The position numbers and the translations under genes were made by a program. Shown here in pieces: positions 16,893 through 26,624 of a stretch of DNA of 64,000 bases. Origin of the DNA: Flavobacterium hibernum. Lineage in GTDB: Bacteria > Bacteroidota > Bacteroidia > Flavobacteriales > Flavobacteriaceae. The DNA lies in the NCBI RefSeq assembly GCF_000832125.1, contig NZ_JPRK01000020.1, forward strand, positions 24,405 to 88,404. The letters run 5' to 3'. The notes under the pieces were generated by a model, which searched no databases, was not told the origin of the DNA, and saw only the letters and a program-made list of their open reading frames with translations. Position 1 is the stretch's first letter, and every line of letters starts with the position of its first letter.

Positions 16893-16923
16893 AACTTGAG
16901 TTCCCCATAACTCAAGTTTTATT
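16893..16923 (+). terminator. Hairpin between sulfatase and HAD genes
   Basis: AACTTGAGT (16893-16901) pairs with ACTCAAGTT (16910-16918) and is followed by TTATT. It lies between two same-strand genes only 65 bp apart, so it may act as a partial terminator. Confidence 0.65.
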
Positions 16924-16942
16924 AAATTAAAAAATCAATATC

Positions 16943-17959
16943 ATGTATAGAAAAATATATATAGTACTACTATTCCTGTCTTTATTAATTTCCTGCAAAA
17001 AGTCTGACAGCATTACTACTACAAATCCTAAAGACGGTACTGAAACAGTTGCAACAAGTGGAGACCCGTTGCCAAGTTGGAATGAAGGAGCTTTAAAGAA
17101 AGATATTATTGATTATGTTACGAAGGTAACTAAAGAAGGAAGTCCAGATTTTATTCCTGTAGAGAACAGAATTGCAACTTTTGATAATGATGGAACACTT
17201 TGGGCTGAAAAACCATATGTTCAGGAATTATTTGCTTTTTACCGAGTTAAGAAAATGGTAGAAGCAAATCCAGCTTTAGCTCAAAAACAACCTTTTAAAG
17301 CTGTTGTAGAAAAAGATAAAGCATTCTTCGAAAAAGGAGGAGATAAAGCTCTTATTGAATTAGTTGCTGCAACTCATACAGGAATGACCGAAGATGAGTT
17401 TGAAGCAGATGCTGCAGCGTTTTTTGCAGGGGCTAAATATCCTGGAAAAAATGTTTCCCTAAAACAAATCAGATATCAACCACAATTAGAATTATTGAAT
17501 TATTTACGTGTAAACGGATTTAAAACTTTTATTGTAACTGGCGGAACTGTTGAATTAGTACGTGCGATATCGGCTGATTTTTATGGAATTCCCAAAGATC
17601 AGGTTGTAGGAACTTCTTTCAAATACACTTTTGATGACACTACAAATAGTATAAAAAGGCAAGCTGCTTTAGATCATTTTAATGATAAGGAAGGAAAACC
17701 TGTTGGTATACAATTGCATATTGGTCAACGACCAGTTTTTGCCTGTGGAAACGAAGGTGGTGCAGGAGATCTTGCCATGCTTAGATATTCGCAAGGAAAC
17801 AAATATCCTTCTTTTCAATTAATTGTAAATCATAACGATTCAATTAGGGAGTACAGTTATCAGGAAAAAGACAACCTATCATTAAGTACTGCTGCAAAAT
17901 ACAAATATCATGTTATTAGCATCAAGGATGATTGGAAAAAGGTTTTTCCAGATAAATAA
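16943..17959 (+). CDS. HAD-superfamily hydrolase, lipoprotein
   Basis: The 338-residue protein has a lipobox (LISC, Cys18) followed by Lys-Lys and is therefore membrane-anchored outside the cytoplasm. HAD motif I is FDNDGTLW with Asp81 and Asp83, motif II is FIVTGGT, and motif IV-like acidic residues lie in GNEGGAGDLAM. This points to a periplasmic phosphatase of the phosphoserine-phosphatase type with unknown substrate. An envelope location is unusual for HAD enzymes and suits the secreted character of the cluster. Confidence 0.88.
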   Translation: MYRKIYIVLLFLSLLISCKKSDSITTTNPKDGTETVATSGDPLPSWNEGALKKDIIDYVTKVTKEGSPDFIPVENRIATFDNDGTLWAEKPYVQELFAFYRVKKMVEANPALAQKQPFKAVVEKDKAFFEKGGDKALIELVAATHTGMTEDEFEADAAAFFAGAKYPGKNVSLKQIRYQPQLELLNYLRVNGFKTFIVTGGTVELVRAISADFYGIPKDQVVGTSFKYTFDDTTNSIKRQAALDHFNDKEGKPVGIQLHIGQRPVFACGNEGGAGDLAMLRYSQGNKYPSFQLIVNHNDSIREYSYQEKDNLSLSTAAKYKYHVISIKDDWKKVFPDK

Positions 17960-17989
17960 AAAAGAGGGTTTGGTCGGTTTTTAGAGTGA

Positions 17990-18022
17990 TACAGCTTCTT
18001 ACAAAAGCTGTACGCTTTTTTT
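17990..18022 (+). terminator. Terminator after the HAD lipoprotein gene
   Basis: TACAGCTT (17990-17997) pairs with AAGCTGTA (18005-18012), followed by CGC and seven T. It again lies inside a same-strand gene run. Confidence 0.65.
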
Positions 18023-18054
18023 AATGATTAAAAATTTTTTAAAAGTATATCGCT

Positions 18055-18885
18055 ATGAAATCCACAATATCATATAATACACGTAAAATATTTTTTGGTG
18101 TAACATTCTTTCTCGTAAATCTTGCTGCGTTTGCTCAAGAAGAAGCCCCAAAATCTGGTGCAAGTGCCCAAGAACTTGCAGATAAATTGGCAAACCCAGT
18201 GGCAAGTTTAATTAGTGTGCCATTACAAAATAATCTTACTTATGGTATAGGCGCTTTTAACGGTTCAAAATATACTATAAATGTGCAGCCTGTAATTCCA
18301 TTTAAATTAAGTGAAAACTTAAATTTAATTACACGTTATATTCTTCCAGTTGTTGATCAAAGAGATATTACTGGCGAAAACACACATCAATTTGGTTTAA
18401 GTGATGCGACTGTAACAGCCTTTTTTGCACCAAAAACAAAGGGCTTGATTTTAGGATTTGGACCTGCATTTTTGGTCCCAACGGCTACAGACAAGTTTTT
18501 AGGCACAGAAAAATTTGGAGTAGGTCCAAGTGCGTTAGTAATGCACCAAGGAAAAGGATTATCGATTGGTTTTATAGCCAATCAAATTTGGTCTGTAGCA
18601 GGAAATGAAGATCGTGCTGATTTTAATCAGTTCTATACACAAATATTCCTCACACATACTTATAAAAGTGGTGCCAGTTTAGGAATCACTTCAGAAATCA
18701 CTCAAAATTGGGAGGGTAATACAACTCTGGTTACTTTAAGCCCTAATATAGGAGCTGTTACAAAATTAGGCGATCAGGTTGTACAGTTTGCTGTTATGCC
18801 TTTAATACCAATTGTAGGTCCACATGATATGAGACCAGATTGGGGATTAAGAGCTGTAGTCGCTTTTGTGTTTCCAGGTTCATAA
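18055..18885 (+). CDS. Outer-membrane beta-barrel protein (neuromedin-U-like family)
   Basis: The 276-residue protein has a signal peptide ending near AAFAQE. The segment ELADKLANPVASLISVPLQ at the mature start is, as I recall, typical of proteins loosely annotated as neuromedin U or transporter. The rest shows alternating hydrophobic strands and ends in an aromatic-containing strand (VVAFVFPGS). A porin or transport role in the outer membrane is likely; cargo is unknown. Confidence 0.72.
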   Translation: MKSTISYNTRKIFFGVTFFLVNLAAFAQEEAPKSGASAQELADKLANPVASLISVPLQNNLTYGIGAFNGSKYTINVQPVIPFKLSENLNLITRYILPVVDQRDITGENTHQFGLSDATVTAFFAPKTKGLILGFGPAFLVPTATDKFLGTEKFGVGPSALVMHQGKGLSIGFIANQIWSVAGNEDRADFNQFYTQIFLTHTYKSGASLGITSEITQNWEGNTTLVTLSPNIGAVTKLGDQVVQFAVMPLIPIVGPHDMRPDWGLRAVVAFVFPGS

Positions 18886-18918
18886 AAATCAAATTTTTAA
18901 ATTTTTAAAACTATTCAG

Positions 18919-20271
18919 ATGAAAAAAGTACTTCTTATTTTAGTTGTAGGCTTTCTATTCATTGGTTGTAAAAAAGAAAACGCAACTTCAACTTCAACTT
19001 CAACAACTTCAGTAAATGAACAAAGTTCAACTCCTACAGACCAAGATATCATAGATGCCTATACCTATTTGTATGCAAGATACTTGGTGCTTCAACAGGA
19101 AAATCATGATATTAATATTGAAAAAGTTGGCTATAATAAAATTAAATACAATCCGTTAGGATCGGCTCAATTTGTAAATCCAAATTTAGATGTTGCCTAT
19201 CTCGAAGCCTGGATTGCCGTTGATAAAGATCATGCAGTTATTTTAAACGTTCCTAAAATTGAAGGACGTTATTATACCGCACAACTTCTTGACGGATGGG
19301 GACAGGTAATTACAAATATTAATGAACGTAATTATCCTAAAACACCCTATGGAAAATTTGCTTTAGTTTTAAAAGGTACAAATCCAGCAATTCCTGCGGG
19401 AGCAGTAAAAATCGAATTACCATCTGAAAAAGCCAAAATGTTAGCTCGGGTAGAATTAAAAGGAACTCCAGCTGTAGCACAAAAACTTCAGCGACAATTT
19501 ACATTTGATGTTCCTTCGGGTATTAAAATTGCCTCACCCATTAAAATTCCAGAATTTACACCAAAAGCACCAATTGGTGGTGAAATATTCGATAACGTTG
19601 AAGAAGTACTCAATTCATATCCTGATTCAATGCCAAAAGCCAAAGAATATCAGGCTAAAGCAGTTGCAGTTGCAAACTATGCTAAAAAAGATGCTAAAAT
19701 AAAATCTCATATCGATGAAGTGGTTAAAACAAAAGCGATTCCCGCATTTTTAGCAGGAGCAAAAGGATTTGGTACACAAAAGGGAGGATGGTCAGTGACT
19801 TACGTTGCCGGAAATTTTGGCGATGATATTATGGCTAGAGACATTATTAATTATGGAGGTTTATGGGCAAATACAATAGAGGAAGCCATTTATTTTATTG
19901 GACTGACAGATAGCAATAAGCAACCTTTGAGTGGTGACAAAGTATATGAAATCAAATTTCCAAAAGGTCAATTGCCAGATTCAGCAGTAAATGCCTTTTG
20001 GTCTGTAACCTTGTATAGTGTTCCGGATTACAGAGTAGTCGACAATAAACTAAAAAGATACAATTTGAATAATGTTTCAGGACTAAAGACAAATCCTGAT
20101 GGGTCTTTGAGTATTTGGCTAGCATCTTCACTGCCTAAAAATGCAATCGAGAGTAATTGGTTACCAACCCCTTCAGGTAAAGGATTTTCTTTAAATCTAC
20201 GTATGTACGTTTCTAAAAAAGAGGTTCTTGACGGAAAATGGTTTCCTGCTCCAATTGAAGAGAAAAAGTAA
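18919..20271 (+). CDS. DUF1254/DUF1214 lipoprotein, paralogue 1
   Basis: The 450-residue protein has a lipobox (FIGC, Cys17) and a Ser/Thr-rich linker. An N-terminal DUF1254-like region follows (for example PNLDVAYLEAWIAVD, with VPKIEGRYYTAQLLDGWGQ). The C-terminal DUF1214-like region contains PDSAVNAFWSVTLY and LKTNPDGSLSIWL. Its function is unknown. The next gene encodes a second protein of the same architecture, which suggests duplication. Confidence 0.87.
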   Translation: MKKVLLILVVGFLFIGCKKENATSTSTSTTSVNEQSSTPTDQDIIDAYTYLYARYLVLQQENHDINIEKVGYNKIKYNPLGSAQFVNPNLDVAYLEAWIAVDKDHAVILNVPKIEGRYYTAQLLDGWGQVITNINERNYPKTPYGKFALVLKGTNPAIPAGAVKIELPSEKAKMLARVELKGTPAVAQKLQRQFTFDVPSGIKIASPIKIPEFTPKAPIGGEIFDNVEEVLNSYPDSMPKAKEYQAKAVAVANYAKKDAKIKSHIDEVVKTKAIPAFLAGAKGFGTQKGGWSVTYVAGNFGDDIMARDIINYGGLWANTIEEAIYFIGLTDSNKQPLSGDKVYEIKFPKGQLPDSAVNAFWSVTLYSVPDYRVVDNKLKRYNLNNVSGLKTNPDGSLSIWLASSLPKNAIESNWLPTPSGKGFSLNLRMYVSKKEVLDGKWFPAPIEEKK

Positions 20272-20296
20272 TTCTTAATTATTTATTAGCTAAAAG

Positions 20297-21787
20297 ATGA
20301 AAAAACTACTTATAATATTGTTCGCAGGTTTATTGCTTATTAGCTGTAAAAAAGATACAGTAATTGTCAGAACTGAGACAGGAGATTTAGCGACTATAGA
20401 TTCTACGTCAGATAGAAAAGGTATCCCTGCTGGGCCAGTTGCAAACACGATATTGACAGCGGAATATGTTAAACATATTGGTGCGATAGCTTATTTATGG
20501 GGATGGCCAATGGTTAACATTCATAACCGAAAGGTAATGTTTGAAAAACTTCCTGGACCATTATATAAAGGAGGTGTTGTACCTCTAAGTCCGCCAAATC
20601 AATTGTGCATGCTTACAGATTATATAAAACCCGGTGAAAAAGATGTGACTTGCCCTAATCAGGATGTTGTGTACGGCTTTGGTTTAACCGATTTTTCAAA
20701 GGTTGATGCGCTCGTTGTTCAAGTTCCAGATTTTGGAGATCGTTTTTGGGTCTATCAGGTATGTAATCAGCGTACAGATGGTTATGCAACCTTGGGGAAA
20801 ATGTACGGAACAAAACCAGGATTTTATTTATTGACAGGTCCAAAATGGAGTGGAAAAGTTCCAGATGGAATCACAGGAATATTTAAATGTGATACCAATT
20901 TGGGAGTTGTAATTCCTCGTGTCTTTCAAACAGACGATCCAGCTGATAAAAAAGGAATTCAACCCATACTTCAAAAAATATTAATGTACTCTGTAAGCGA
21001 ATTTGATGGGAAAGTAAAAACAAAAGACTGGACAAAAATACCCGTTTTGCCATCACCACCCAGTACAAGTAATGAAGAAACGAAATGGGTAAAGCCAGAA
21101 GTGTTTTTTGATGAGTTGCCGATCATTCTAAAAGAAGTTCCGCCATTACCAGGCGAAGAAGCGATTTACGGGCAAATTAAATCTGTTATTGCTGCTGCCG
21201 CAAAAGATCCTAAAATCAAAGATATGTTAAAAGAAGCAGCAGTAGAAGCAGATCAAAAACTAATTGCTCCTTTGTTTCAATTCGAAAATGTTGGCTATCC
21301 TTTAAAAGACAATTGGACAACTCAAGGGAATGGGGCACAATTTGGATTGGATTATCTAACTAGAACTGCTTGCGCAAAAGCAAATATATTTGTTAATAAG
21401 CCAAATGAAACCAAGTATTTCTACCAAGATAAAGATGCAGTAGGAATTCGACTAAACGGAGGAAGCAATTATACAGTGACTTTTGCAAAAGGAGAAGTAC
21501 CGCCTGTTAAAGGTTTTTGGTCACTTACCCTGTATAATCAATATCATTTCTTTTCGCCAAACCCAATTAGCCGCTTCTCTTTAGGAACCAAGAATAAAGA
21601 TTTAAAATACAATCCTGATGGTTCATTGACACTTTATGTGCAGAACACTCAACCTTCTATTGACAAAATAAGCAATTGGCTGCCTTCGCCCAAAGAAACA
21701 TTCTCATTATATATAAGATGTTATTGGCCGGAAGATAGAGTAGTGAAAGATACCTGGTTACCTCCAGCAGTTTTGAAAGCTAAGTAA
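20297..21787 (+). CDS. DUF1254/DUF1214 lipoprotein, paralogue 2
   Basis: The 496-residue protein has a lipobox (LISC, Cys17) and the same two-domain layout as the preceding gene. Visible segments are YLWGWPMVNIHNRK and PNQDVVYGFGLTDF in the first domain, and VKGFWSLTLYNQ and KYNPDGSLTLYVQ in the second. The paralogues are clearly diverged, so the duplication is not recent. The gene starts 25 bases after the previous stop. Function is unknown. Confidence 0.88.
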   Translation: MKKLLIILFAGLLLISCKKDTVIVRTETGDLATIDSTSDRKGIPAGPVANTILTAEYVKHIGAIAYLWGWPMVNIHNRKVMFEKLPGPLYKGGVVPLSPPNQLCMLTDYIKPGEKDVTCPNQDVVYGFGLTDFSKVDALVVQVPDFGDRFWVYQVCNQRTDGYATLGKMYGTKPGFYLLTGPKWSGKVPDGITGIFKCDTNLGVVIPRVFQTDDPADKKGIQPILQKILMYSVSEFDGKVKTKDWTKIPVLPSPPSTSNEETKWVKPEVFFDELPIILKEVPPLPGEEAIYGQIKSVIAAAAKDPKIKDMLKEAAVEADQKLIAPLFQFENVGYPLKDNWTTQGNGAQFGLDYLTRTACAKANIFVNKPNETKYFYQDKDAVGIRLNGGSNYTVTFAKGEVPPVKGFWSLTLYNQYHFFSPNPISRFSLGTKNKDLKYNPDGSLTLYVQNTQPSIDKISNWLPSPKETFSLYIRCYWPEDRVVKDTWLPPAVLKAK

Positions 21788-21838
21788 GAAATTATTTTAT
21801 TTAAATTTTTGAATTAGAAAACTAACCAGATTGATAAT

Positions 21839-22618
21839 ATGAAAATAACCAACATTCCTAAAACTCTATTTGCTTTAATTGTACTGGCATTATCATTTAG
21901 TGTCCAAACAAAGGCGCAGAAAATGGTTCAGAATACAGCAGCGTGGATTGGTTATGAAATGTATCTGCCTTTTAAAGAAGATGGAAGATGGGGATTACTG
22001 CTCGAAGGATATTCTAAAGGGAGCGATTTGATATCAGAGTTACAAGGTTCTTTTTATCGGGCTGGAGCTAATTATTATCTTAAAAACGGAAATAGATTAG
22101 GTGCTGGTATCGCTTATCAATGGGACTTGCCTTACGATGAACTTTCATTGCCGTATAATAATCCGGACTACAGAATATACGAACAATTTATTTGGCGTAT
22201 CGTTAAAAAAGAAGGGAATGAAGTATGGTCACAACGTTTTAGAATGGAGCAACGGTGGTTAGGCCGAAAAGATGATCCCGATAGCGAAGGTGATCATTTT
22301 GATTACTATAAATTCGAAAACACGTTTCGTTATCAGCTTCGATATCAATATTGGTTTAAACCGCGGTGGGCTGCTGTAATTTATGATGAACTTCATATTA
22401 GAACAAATGCGGCCAGCAGTAATGAGAATTATTTAGATCAAAATAGGTTGTATTTAGGAGCTGCTTATAGTCTTGATAAACGAAGAGAAATTAGAATGGA
22501 ACTGGGTTATATGAATCAGGTTTTTTTTAAATCAGCAGATACAGATAGTGGTTTAAGTCGAATGAATCATACAATTCGAGTTACGCTTACTACAGATTTG
22601 CCTTTTAAAAGAAAATAA
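21839..22618 (+). CDS. DUF2490 family outer-membrane protein
   Basis: The 259-residue protein has a signal peptide (to about residue 26, QTKAQ). The mature part has many Trp, Tyr and Arg residues in alternating strands, for example RFRMEQRWLGRK and YRLRYQ-like segments, consistent with a beta-barrel. The pattern matches DUF2490, whose function is unknown. It lies 51 bases after the DUF1254 pair and 18 bases before the DUF2252 gene. Confidence 0.78.
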   Translation: MKITNIPKTLFALIVLALSFSVQTKAQKMVQNTAAWIGYEMYLPFKEDGRWGLLLEGYSKGSDLISELQGSFYRAGANYYLKNGNRLGAGIAYQWDLPYDELSLPYNNPDYRIYEQFIWRIVKKEGNEVWSQRFRMEQRWLGRKDDPDSEGDHFDYYKFENTFRYQLRYQYWFKPRWAAVIYDELHIRTNAASSNENYLDQNRLYLGAAYSLDKRREIRMELGYMNQVFFKSADTDSGLSRMNHTIRVTLTTDLPFKRK

Positions 22619-22636
22619 AATCTAAATCTAAAAGCT

Positions 22637-24031
22637 ATGACTGAAGAATTTAAAGACAACAAGGAAGATATATTTGATCCTGTAGCATCAAAAGCGGCTC
22701 GCTATGAAAAGGGCACTGCGATTAGGAAAATTACGCCTCGTTCTCATCATCAGGAATGGACTCCAGCCAAAAATCGTGAAGATCCTGTAGAAATATTGAT
22801 TAAAACTAGTGTTGGTAGAATTGAGAGTTTATTGCCAATTCGATATTCACGTATGATGGAATCGCCATTTGCATTTTTTAGAGGAGCTGCTGCAATTATG
22901 GCTGCAGATTTGGCGCAAACTCCAAATACAGGAATTGATCTTCAGCTTTGTGGCGATTGTCACTTAATGAATTTTGGTGGGTTTGCAACACCAGAACGCA
23001 AATTGGTTTTTGATATTAATGATTTTGACGAAACATTTCCCGGACCTTGGGAATGGGATGTAAAAAGGCTTGCCACAAGTTTCGTTATTGCAGGTAGATG
23101 GAAAAATTTTTCGAATAAAGTTTGTAAAGAATTTGCTTGGAATGTTGCTGACAGCTACAAAAGACATATGCTGGAATATAGTCAATTATCGGCACTTCAA
23201 ATTTGGTATGCTGATATTGATTTGGCAGATTTAATCGAAAAAGGAGAAGATGAAGAGATTAAATCGTTTCAACATAAGCGTATAAAAAAAGCTGCTGAAT
23301 ATAGCGCTCATGAAAAAGAATTCGCTAAAATGACTTATCAGGAAGGGTCTCGCGCACGAATAAAAGATGATCCGCCTTTAATTTATCATCCGTCGGGGGA
23401 CGAAGAGAAGCGCATTTTAAAAGAAGCCGAAATCATACACAAGCGCTATCTCGAAACATTGTCTGATGAAAAAAAAGTATTGTTAAGTAGATATACTTTG
23501 CATGATTTAGCTATAAAGGTAGTAGGAGTAGGAAGTGTAGGAACACTTTGTGGAATAAGTTTATTAATGTCGGCTACAGGCGAACCAATTTTTTTACAAT
23601 TCAAAGAAGCCCGAAAGAGTGTTTTAGAAGCTCATGTTAAAGCGAAAAGTAAATACAGTCATCAAGGAGAGCGAATCGTTCAAGGGCAAAAGCTAATGCA
23701 ATCAGCTTCGGACATGTTTTTAGGATGGACAAACGATGATAAGGGTAAATTTTTCTATATCCGCCAACTTCGTGATGCCAAAGTAAAACCAGTACTCGAA
23801 ATTATGAAAACAAAAAATATGGAGGATTATGCAAAAGCCTGTGGGTGGGCCCTTGCGAGAGCACATGCACGCACAGGAGATCCATCAGTGTTGTCAGGCT
23901 ATATTGGGAAAAGTAATGAATTTGCGAATGCAATTTCAAGATTTTCTATTTCTTACGCCAACCAAAATGATTCAGATTATGATAAAATGTTAGAAGCTAT
24001 AAAGAAAGGAAAGTTACCTATTTCTGAATAG
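22637..24031 (+). CDS. DUF2252 protein, kinase-like fold
   Basis: The 464-residue protein lacks a signal peptide and is the only clearly cytoplasmic enzyme-like product among the secreted proteins here. The DUF2252 signature GDCHLMNFG followed by FDINDFDETFPGPWEWD is near residue 105. Such motifs resemble the catalytic and metal-binding loops of aminoglycoside-kinase-like folds. The substrate is unknown; phosphorylation of a small molecule imported by the cluster is a guess. Confidence 0.9.
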   Translation: MTEEFKDNKEDIFDPVASKAARYEKGTAIRKITPRSHHQEWTPAKNREDPVEILIKTSVGRIESLLPIRYSRMMESPFAFFRGAAAIMAADLAQTPNTGIDLQLCGDCHLMNFGGFATPERKLVFDINDFDETFPGPWEWDVKRLATSFVIAGRWKNFSNKVCKEFAWNVADSYKRHMLEYSQLSALQIWYADIDLADLIEKGEDEEIKSFQHKRIKKAAEYSAHEKEFAKMTYQEGSRARIKDDPPLIYHPSGDEEKRILKEAEIIHKRYLETLSDEKKVLLSRYTLHDLAIKVVGVGSVGTLCGISLLMSATGEPIFLQFKEARKSVLEAHVKAKSKYSHQGERIVQGQKLMQSASDMFLGWTNDDKGKFFYIRQLRDAKVKPVLEIMKTKNMEDYAKACGWALARAHARTGDPSVLSGYIGKSNEFANAISRFSISYANQNDSDYDKMLEAIKKGKLPISE

Positions 24032-24147
24032 AGCATTTTTATAAATCAGCGATCATTATTATTAAATAAAGACCTACAAGAAGCGCCAATTTATTTATAA
24101 ATAAAATCTTTAATTTATCATTTTAAATATTCAAAAAAGAAACTAGT

Positions 24148-24888
24148 ATGAATAGAAAACTATTATTTTTAGTAGGCTTTGTAATAATGTCGATTACGAC
24201 AAAAGCCCAAACACAGCGTATCGATTCTACGGCTGTTTATCTATTAAACCGGACAAGTGTAACCTTTCAGGATATTAAGTCTTGTAGCTTTACGGCAGTT
24301 ACAACTTACGACATTCCAAGTGAAAGTTTAGGTTTGATAAAGCACGCGATAACAGACAAAGTTGCGATTAAGTTTCCTAACAAAATGAAAGTCACTTCGA
24401 CAGGTGATAAAGGAAATCGAGGTTTATGGTATAATGGTAAAAAGGTAAATTATTATTCGCTTGATAATAATACCTATGGCTTTGTAACGGCTCCTGCTTC
24501 TGTTATAGAAACGATTGATGAGGTGAGCAAAAAATTTGGAATTGAATTTCCTGCTGCAGATTTTTTCTATCCTACTTTTTTACAAGATCTTATTTCAGAA
24601 CAAGGAAATTTAGTCTTTTTAGGAAAAACGATAGTCGATGGACGTGAATGTTTTCATATCGCTGGAAGCGACAAAACAAAAAGTTTTCAATTTTGGATAG
24701 GAGATGACAATTTGTTTTTACCCATAAAAATGGTAATAGTGTATACTTCTGATAAAGAGAAACCTCAATATGAAGCAATTTATAAAGACTGGACAATAAA
24801 TACTGATTACCCGGATTCTATGTTTGAGTTTACGACGCCGCCAAAAGCCACAAAAGTGAAGTTAGCGCCTAGAGAAAACACCAAATAA
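24148..24888 (+). CDS. DUF2092 family exported protein
   Basis: The 246-residue protein has a signal peptide ending near TTKAQ. The mature part resembles DUF2092, a group related to the LolA/LolB fold of lipoprotein carriers. Visible features are the SCSFTAVTTYD strand, the LWYNGKKVNYYS segment and a C-terminal DWTINTDYPDSMFEF. It may bind a hydrophobic ligand in the periplasm, by inference from the fold. Confidence 0.75.
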   Translation: MNRKLLFLVGFVIMSITTKAQTQRIDSTAVYLLNRTSVTFQDIKSCSFTAVTTYDIPSESLGLIKHAITDKVAIKFPNKMKVTSTGDKGNRGLWYNGKKVNYYSLDNNTYGFVTAPASVIETIDEVSKKFGIEFPAADFFYPTFLQDLISEQGNLVFLGKTIVDGRECFHIAGSDKTKSFQFWIGDDNLFLPIKMVIVYTSDKEKPQYEAIYKDWTINTDYPDSMFEFTTPPKATKVKLAPRENTK

Positions 24889-24907
24889 TCACTAAATATT
24901 CAGAGCT

Positions 24908-25651
24908 ATGAAAACAATTTACCCTAAAAATAAAATATCACTCATAATTATAGCATTTTTTGCACTATTACTTATGATTCCGGAACAGGCAACTGCGCAA
25001 CGTTTTGGTCATTTTACACCACATGCGGTTATGCCTAGACCAATGCCAATGCCTAGACCTGAACCTAGACCAATTCCTCCTGGGCCGCGTCCAATTCCTC
25101 CAAGACCATTGCCGCCACCTCCGCATCCATATCCACATCCTTACCCATATCCTAGGCCATATCCGGTACCATTTCATCCTTATCCGGTACCATTTCCTTA
25201 TGCTTACCATCCCTTCGTTCCTTATGTTTGGGGTCCAACATGGTATCCTGTAGGATTCTTTATGGCAACCTTAACGACTGCTGCTATAGTAATTTCAGTA
25301 GAAAATAATCAATACAATTATGATGATGGAGTTTATTATGTAAAAGAATCGGATGGTTATAAAGTAGTGCCAGCACCACTTGGAGCGACAATTTCAGAAC
25401 TACCTAAAGGTTATGTGACCGTTAATGTTTCAGGGACAGATTATTACTATTACGGCGGAGCTTATTATGCTAAGGACACAAGTAAATATAAAGTAGTAAA
25501 TGCCCCGGTTGGAGCTGTTGTTTCGCATCTTCCAGAAGGAGCAGAAGAGAAAACTATTGACGGTCAAAAATACATGATTTATAACAATGTGTATTATCAG
25601 CCAATTTCAAAAGATGGACAAGACAGTTATGTTGTTGTTCAAGGAAAATAA
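24908..25651 (+). CDS. DUF6515-like exported proline-rich protein
   Basis: The 247-residue protein has a signal peptide (to about residue 30) followed by a striking low-complexity stretch of Pro, Arg, Met, His and Tyr (about residues 40-105). One hydrophobic segment follows (about 118-132). Two imperfect repeats contain GVYYVKESDGYKVVPAPLGA and AYYAKDTSKYKVVNAPVGA. The repeats match my memory of DUF6515. The Pro/His/Tyr stretch may span the envelope or bind metal. It lies 19 bases after the DUF2092 gene. Confidence 0.75.
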   Translation: MKTIYPKNKISLIIIAFFALLLMIPEQATAQRFGHFTPHAVMPRPMPMPRPEPRPIPPGPRPIPPRPLPPPPHPYPHPYPYPRPYPVPFHPYPVPFPYAYHPFVPYVWGPTWYPVGFFMATLTTAAIVISVENNQYNYDDGVYYVKESDGYKVVPAPLGATISELPKGYVTVNVSGTDYYYYGGAYYAKDTSKYKVVNAPVGAVVSHLPEGAEEKTIDGQKYMIYNNVYYQPISKDGQDSYVVVQGK

Positions 25652-25758
25652 AGGTCCTAAATAAAGCTTATTAAAGATTGTTTTATAGGTTATAAAATTT
25701 TTTGAAAAAATAAGTAAGAATTTTATACACAACACTATGTTGGTTAAATAAAATAATT

Positions 25759-25766
25759 TATCTTTG
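25759..25766 (+). promoter_or_regulatory. Candidate -7 box for the DUF4136 gene
   Basis: TATCTTTG is an exact TAnnTTTG match, with TTG 16 bases upstream, slightly short spacing. It lies in the 257-bp gap before the DUF4136 gene, leaving a leader of about 140 bases. Nothing else clear is seen in the gap. Confidence 0.5.
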
Positions 25767-25908
25767 AGTATATAGTAAGGTGCTGTTGCATAGTTAATTA
25801 TGCGATATTAGGCAGTTATCTGACAGAATTTCTACATATTCAGGATTTAAGCAAGATTTTAAAGATTTCAAGTTAAAATATTTTAATCATTAATTTAAAA
25901 ACTACAAT

Positions 25909-26490
25909 ATGAATATTAAAAGAAAGAGTCTTCGTATAATCCCATTATTGTTCTTGGGTTTAGTTTACAGCTGTTCTCCAACTGTAAAAGTTACAACTGA
26001 TTATGACCATGGTGCAAATTTTAGCGAATACAAAACGTTTGCGTTTTATGATCTAAAAGCGCAGGAAGGACAGATAAATCAATTAAATGTTGATCGTATT
26101 ACAAAGGCAATTCGTGCCGAACTTATCAGTAAAGGTTTTACAGAAACGACCAATAATCCGGATTTAAAAGTAAATGCAGTAACAATCTTAAAAAACAAAA
26201 CTCAGGTTACAGCCAACTCTGATTTTTATGGTTATGGCGGAATGTATCGCCCTTATGGATATTGGGGTGGTGGTGCCATGATGGGTGGAGCAAACACAAC
26301 ATTTAATACTTACGATTATGTTGATGGCTCACTTATAATTGACATTGTATCATCTAAAACGCAAAAACTAATTTGGCAAGGAATTGGGAATGCCCAAATT
26401 GATAGTAAACCTGATAATCCTGATGAATTTGTTGCGAATTCAATCAAGAAAATCCTGGAAGGTTTCCCTCCTGGTTTGGCAAAAAAATAG
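25909..26490 (+). CDS. DUF4136 lipoprotein
   Basis: The 193-residue protein has a lipobox (YSC, Cys22). The DUF4136 pattern is visible as VTTDYDHGANFSEYKTFAFYD, then LISKGFTETTNNPDLKVNAV, a Gly/Tyr-rich middle, and SLIIDIVSSKTQKLIWQG. The family is envelope-anchored and of unknown function. Its own promoter candidate and following hairpin suggest an independent unit. Confidence 0.88.
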   Translation: MNIKRKSLRIIPLLFLGLVYSCSPTVKVTTDYDHGANFSEYKTFAFYDLKAQEGQINQLNVDRITKAIRAELISKGFTETTNNPDLKVNAVTILKNKTQVTANSDFYGYGGMYRPYGYWGGGAMMGGANTTFNTYDYVDGSLIIDIVSSKTQKLIWQGIGNAQIDSKPDNPDEFVANSIKKILEGFPPGLAKK

Positions 26491-26507
26491 CATATAATAC
26501 TTATACT

Positions 26508-26547
26508 AAATACTATACTTATCAATCCCCCGATAAGTATAGTATTT
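26508..26547. terminator. Strong 16-bp hairpin after the DUF4136 gene
   Basis: The arms at 26508-26523 and 26532-26547 pair perfectly over 16 bp around an 8-base loop containing CCCCC. No long T-run follows, so it may be a factor-dependent stop, an mRNA-stabilising end or an operator for the next gene. Confidence 0.6.
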
Positions 26548-26624
26548 AATAAGTTAGAGATCATTTCTTTTAAAATTTATTTTGAAGGGAAAGGTAATAT
26601 TCCAACAAATCAAGCTTAATCAAC

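Noticed and set aside
24968..25253. Long frames on both strands in the proline-rich region (minus-strand Trp/Arg-rich, plus-strand His/Leu/Ile-rich)
   Set aside because: They are by-products of the low-complexity CCA/CCT codons of the DUF6515 gene, with no signal or domain of their own.
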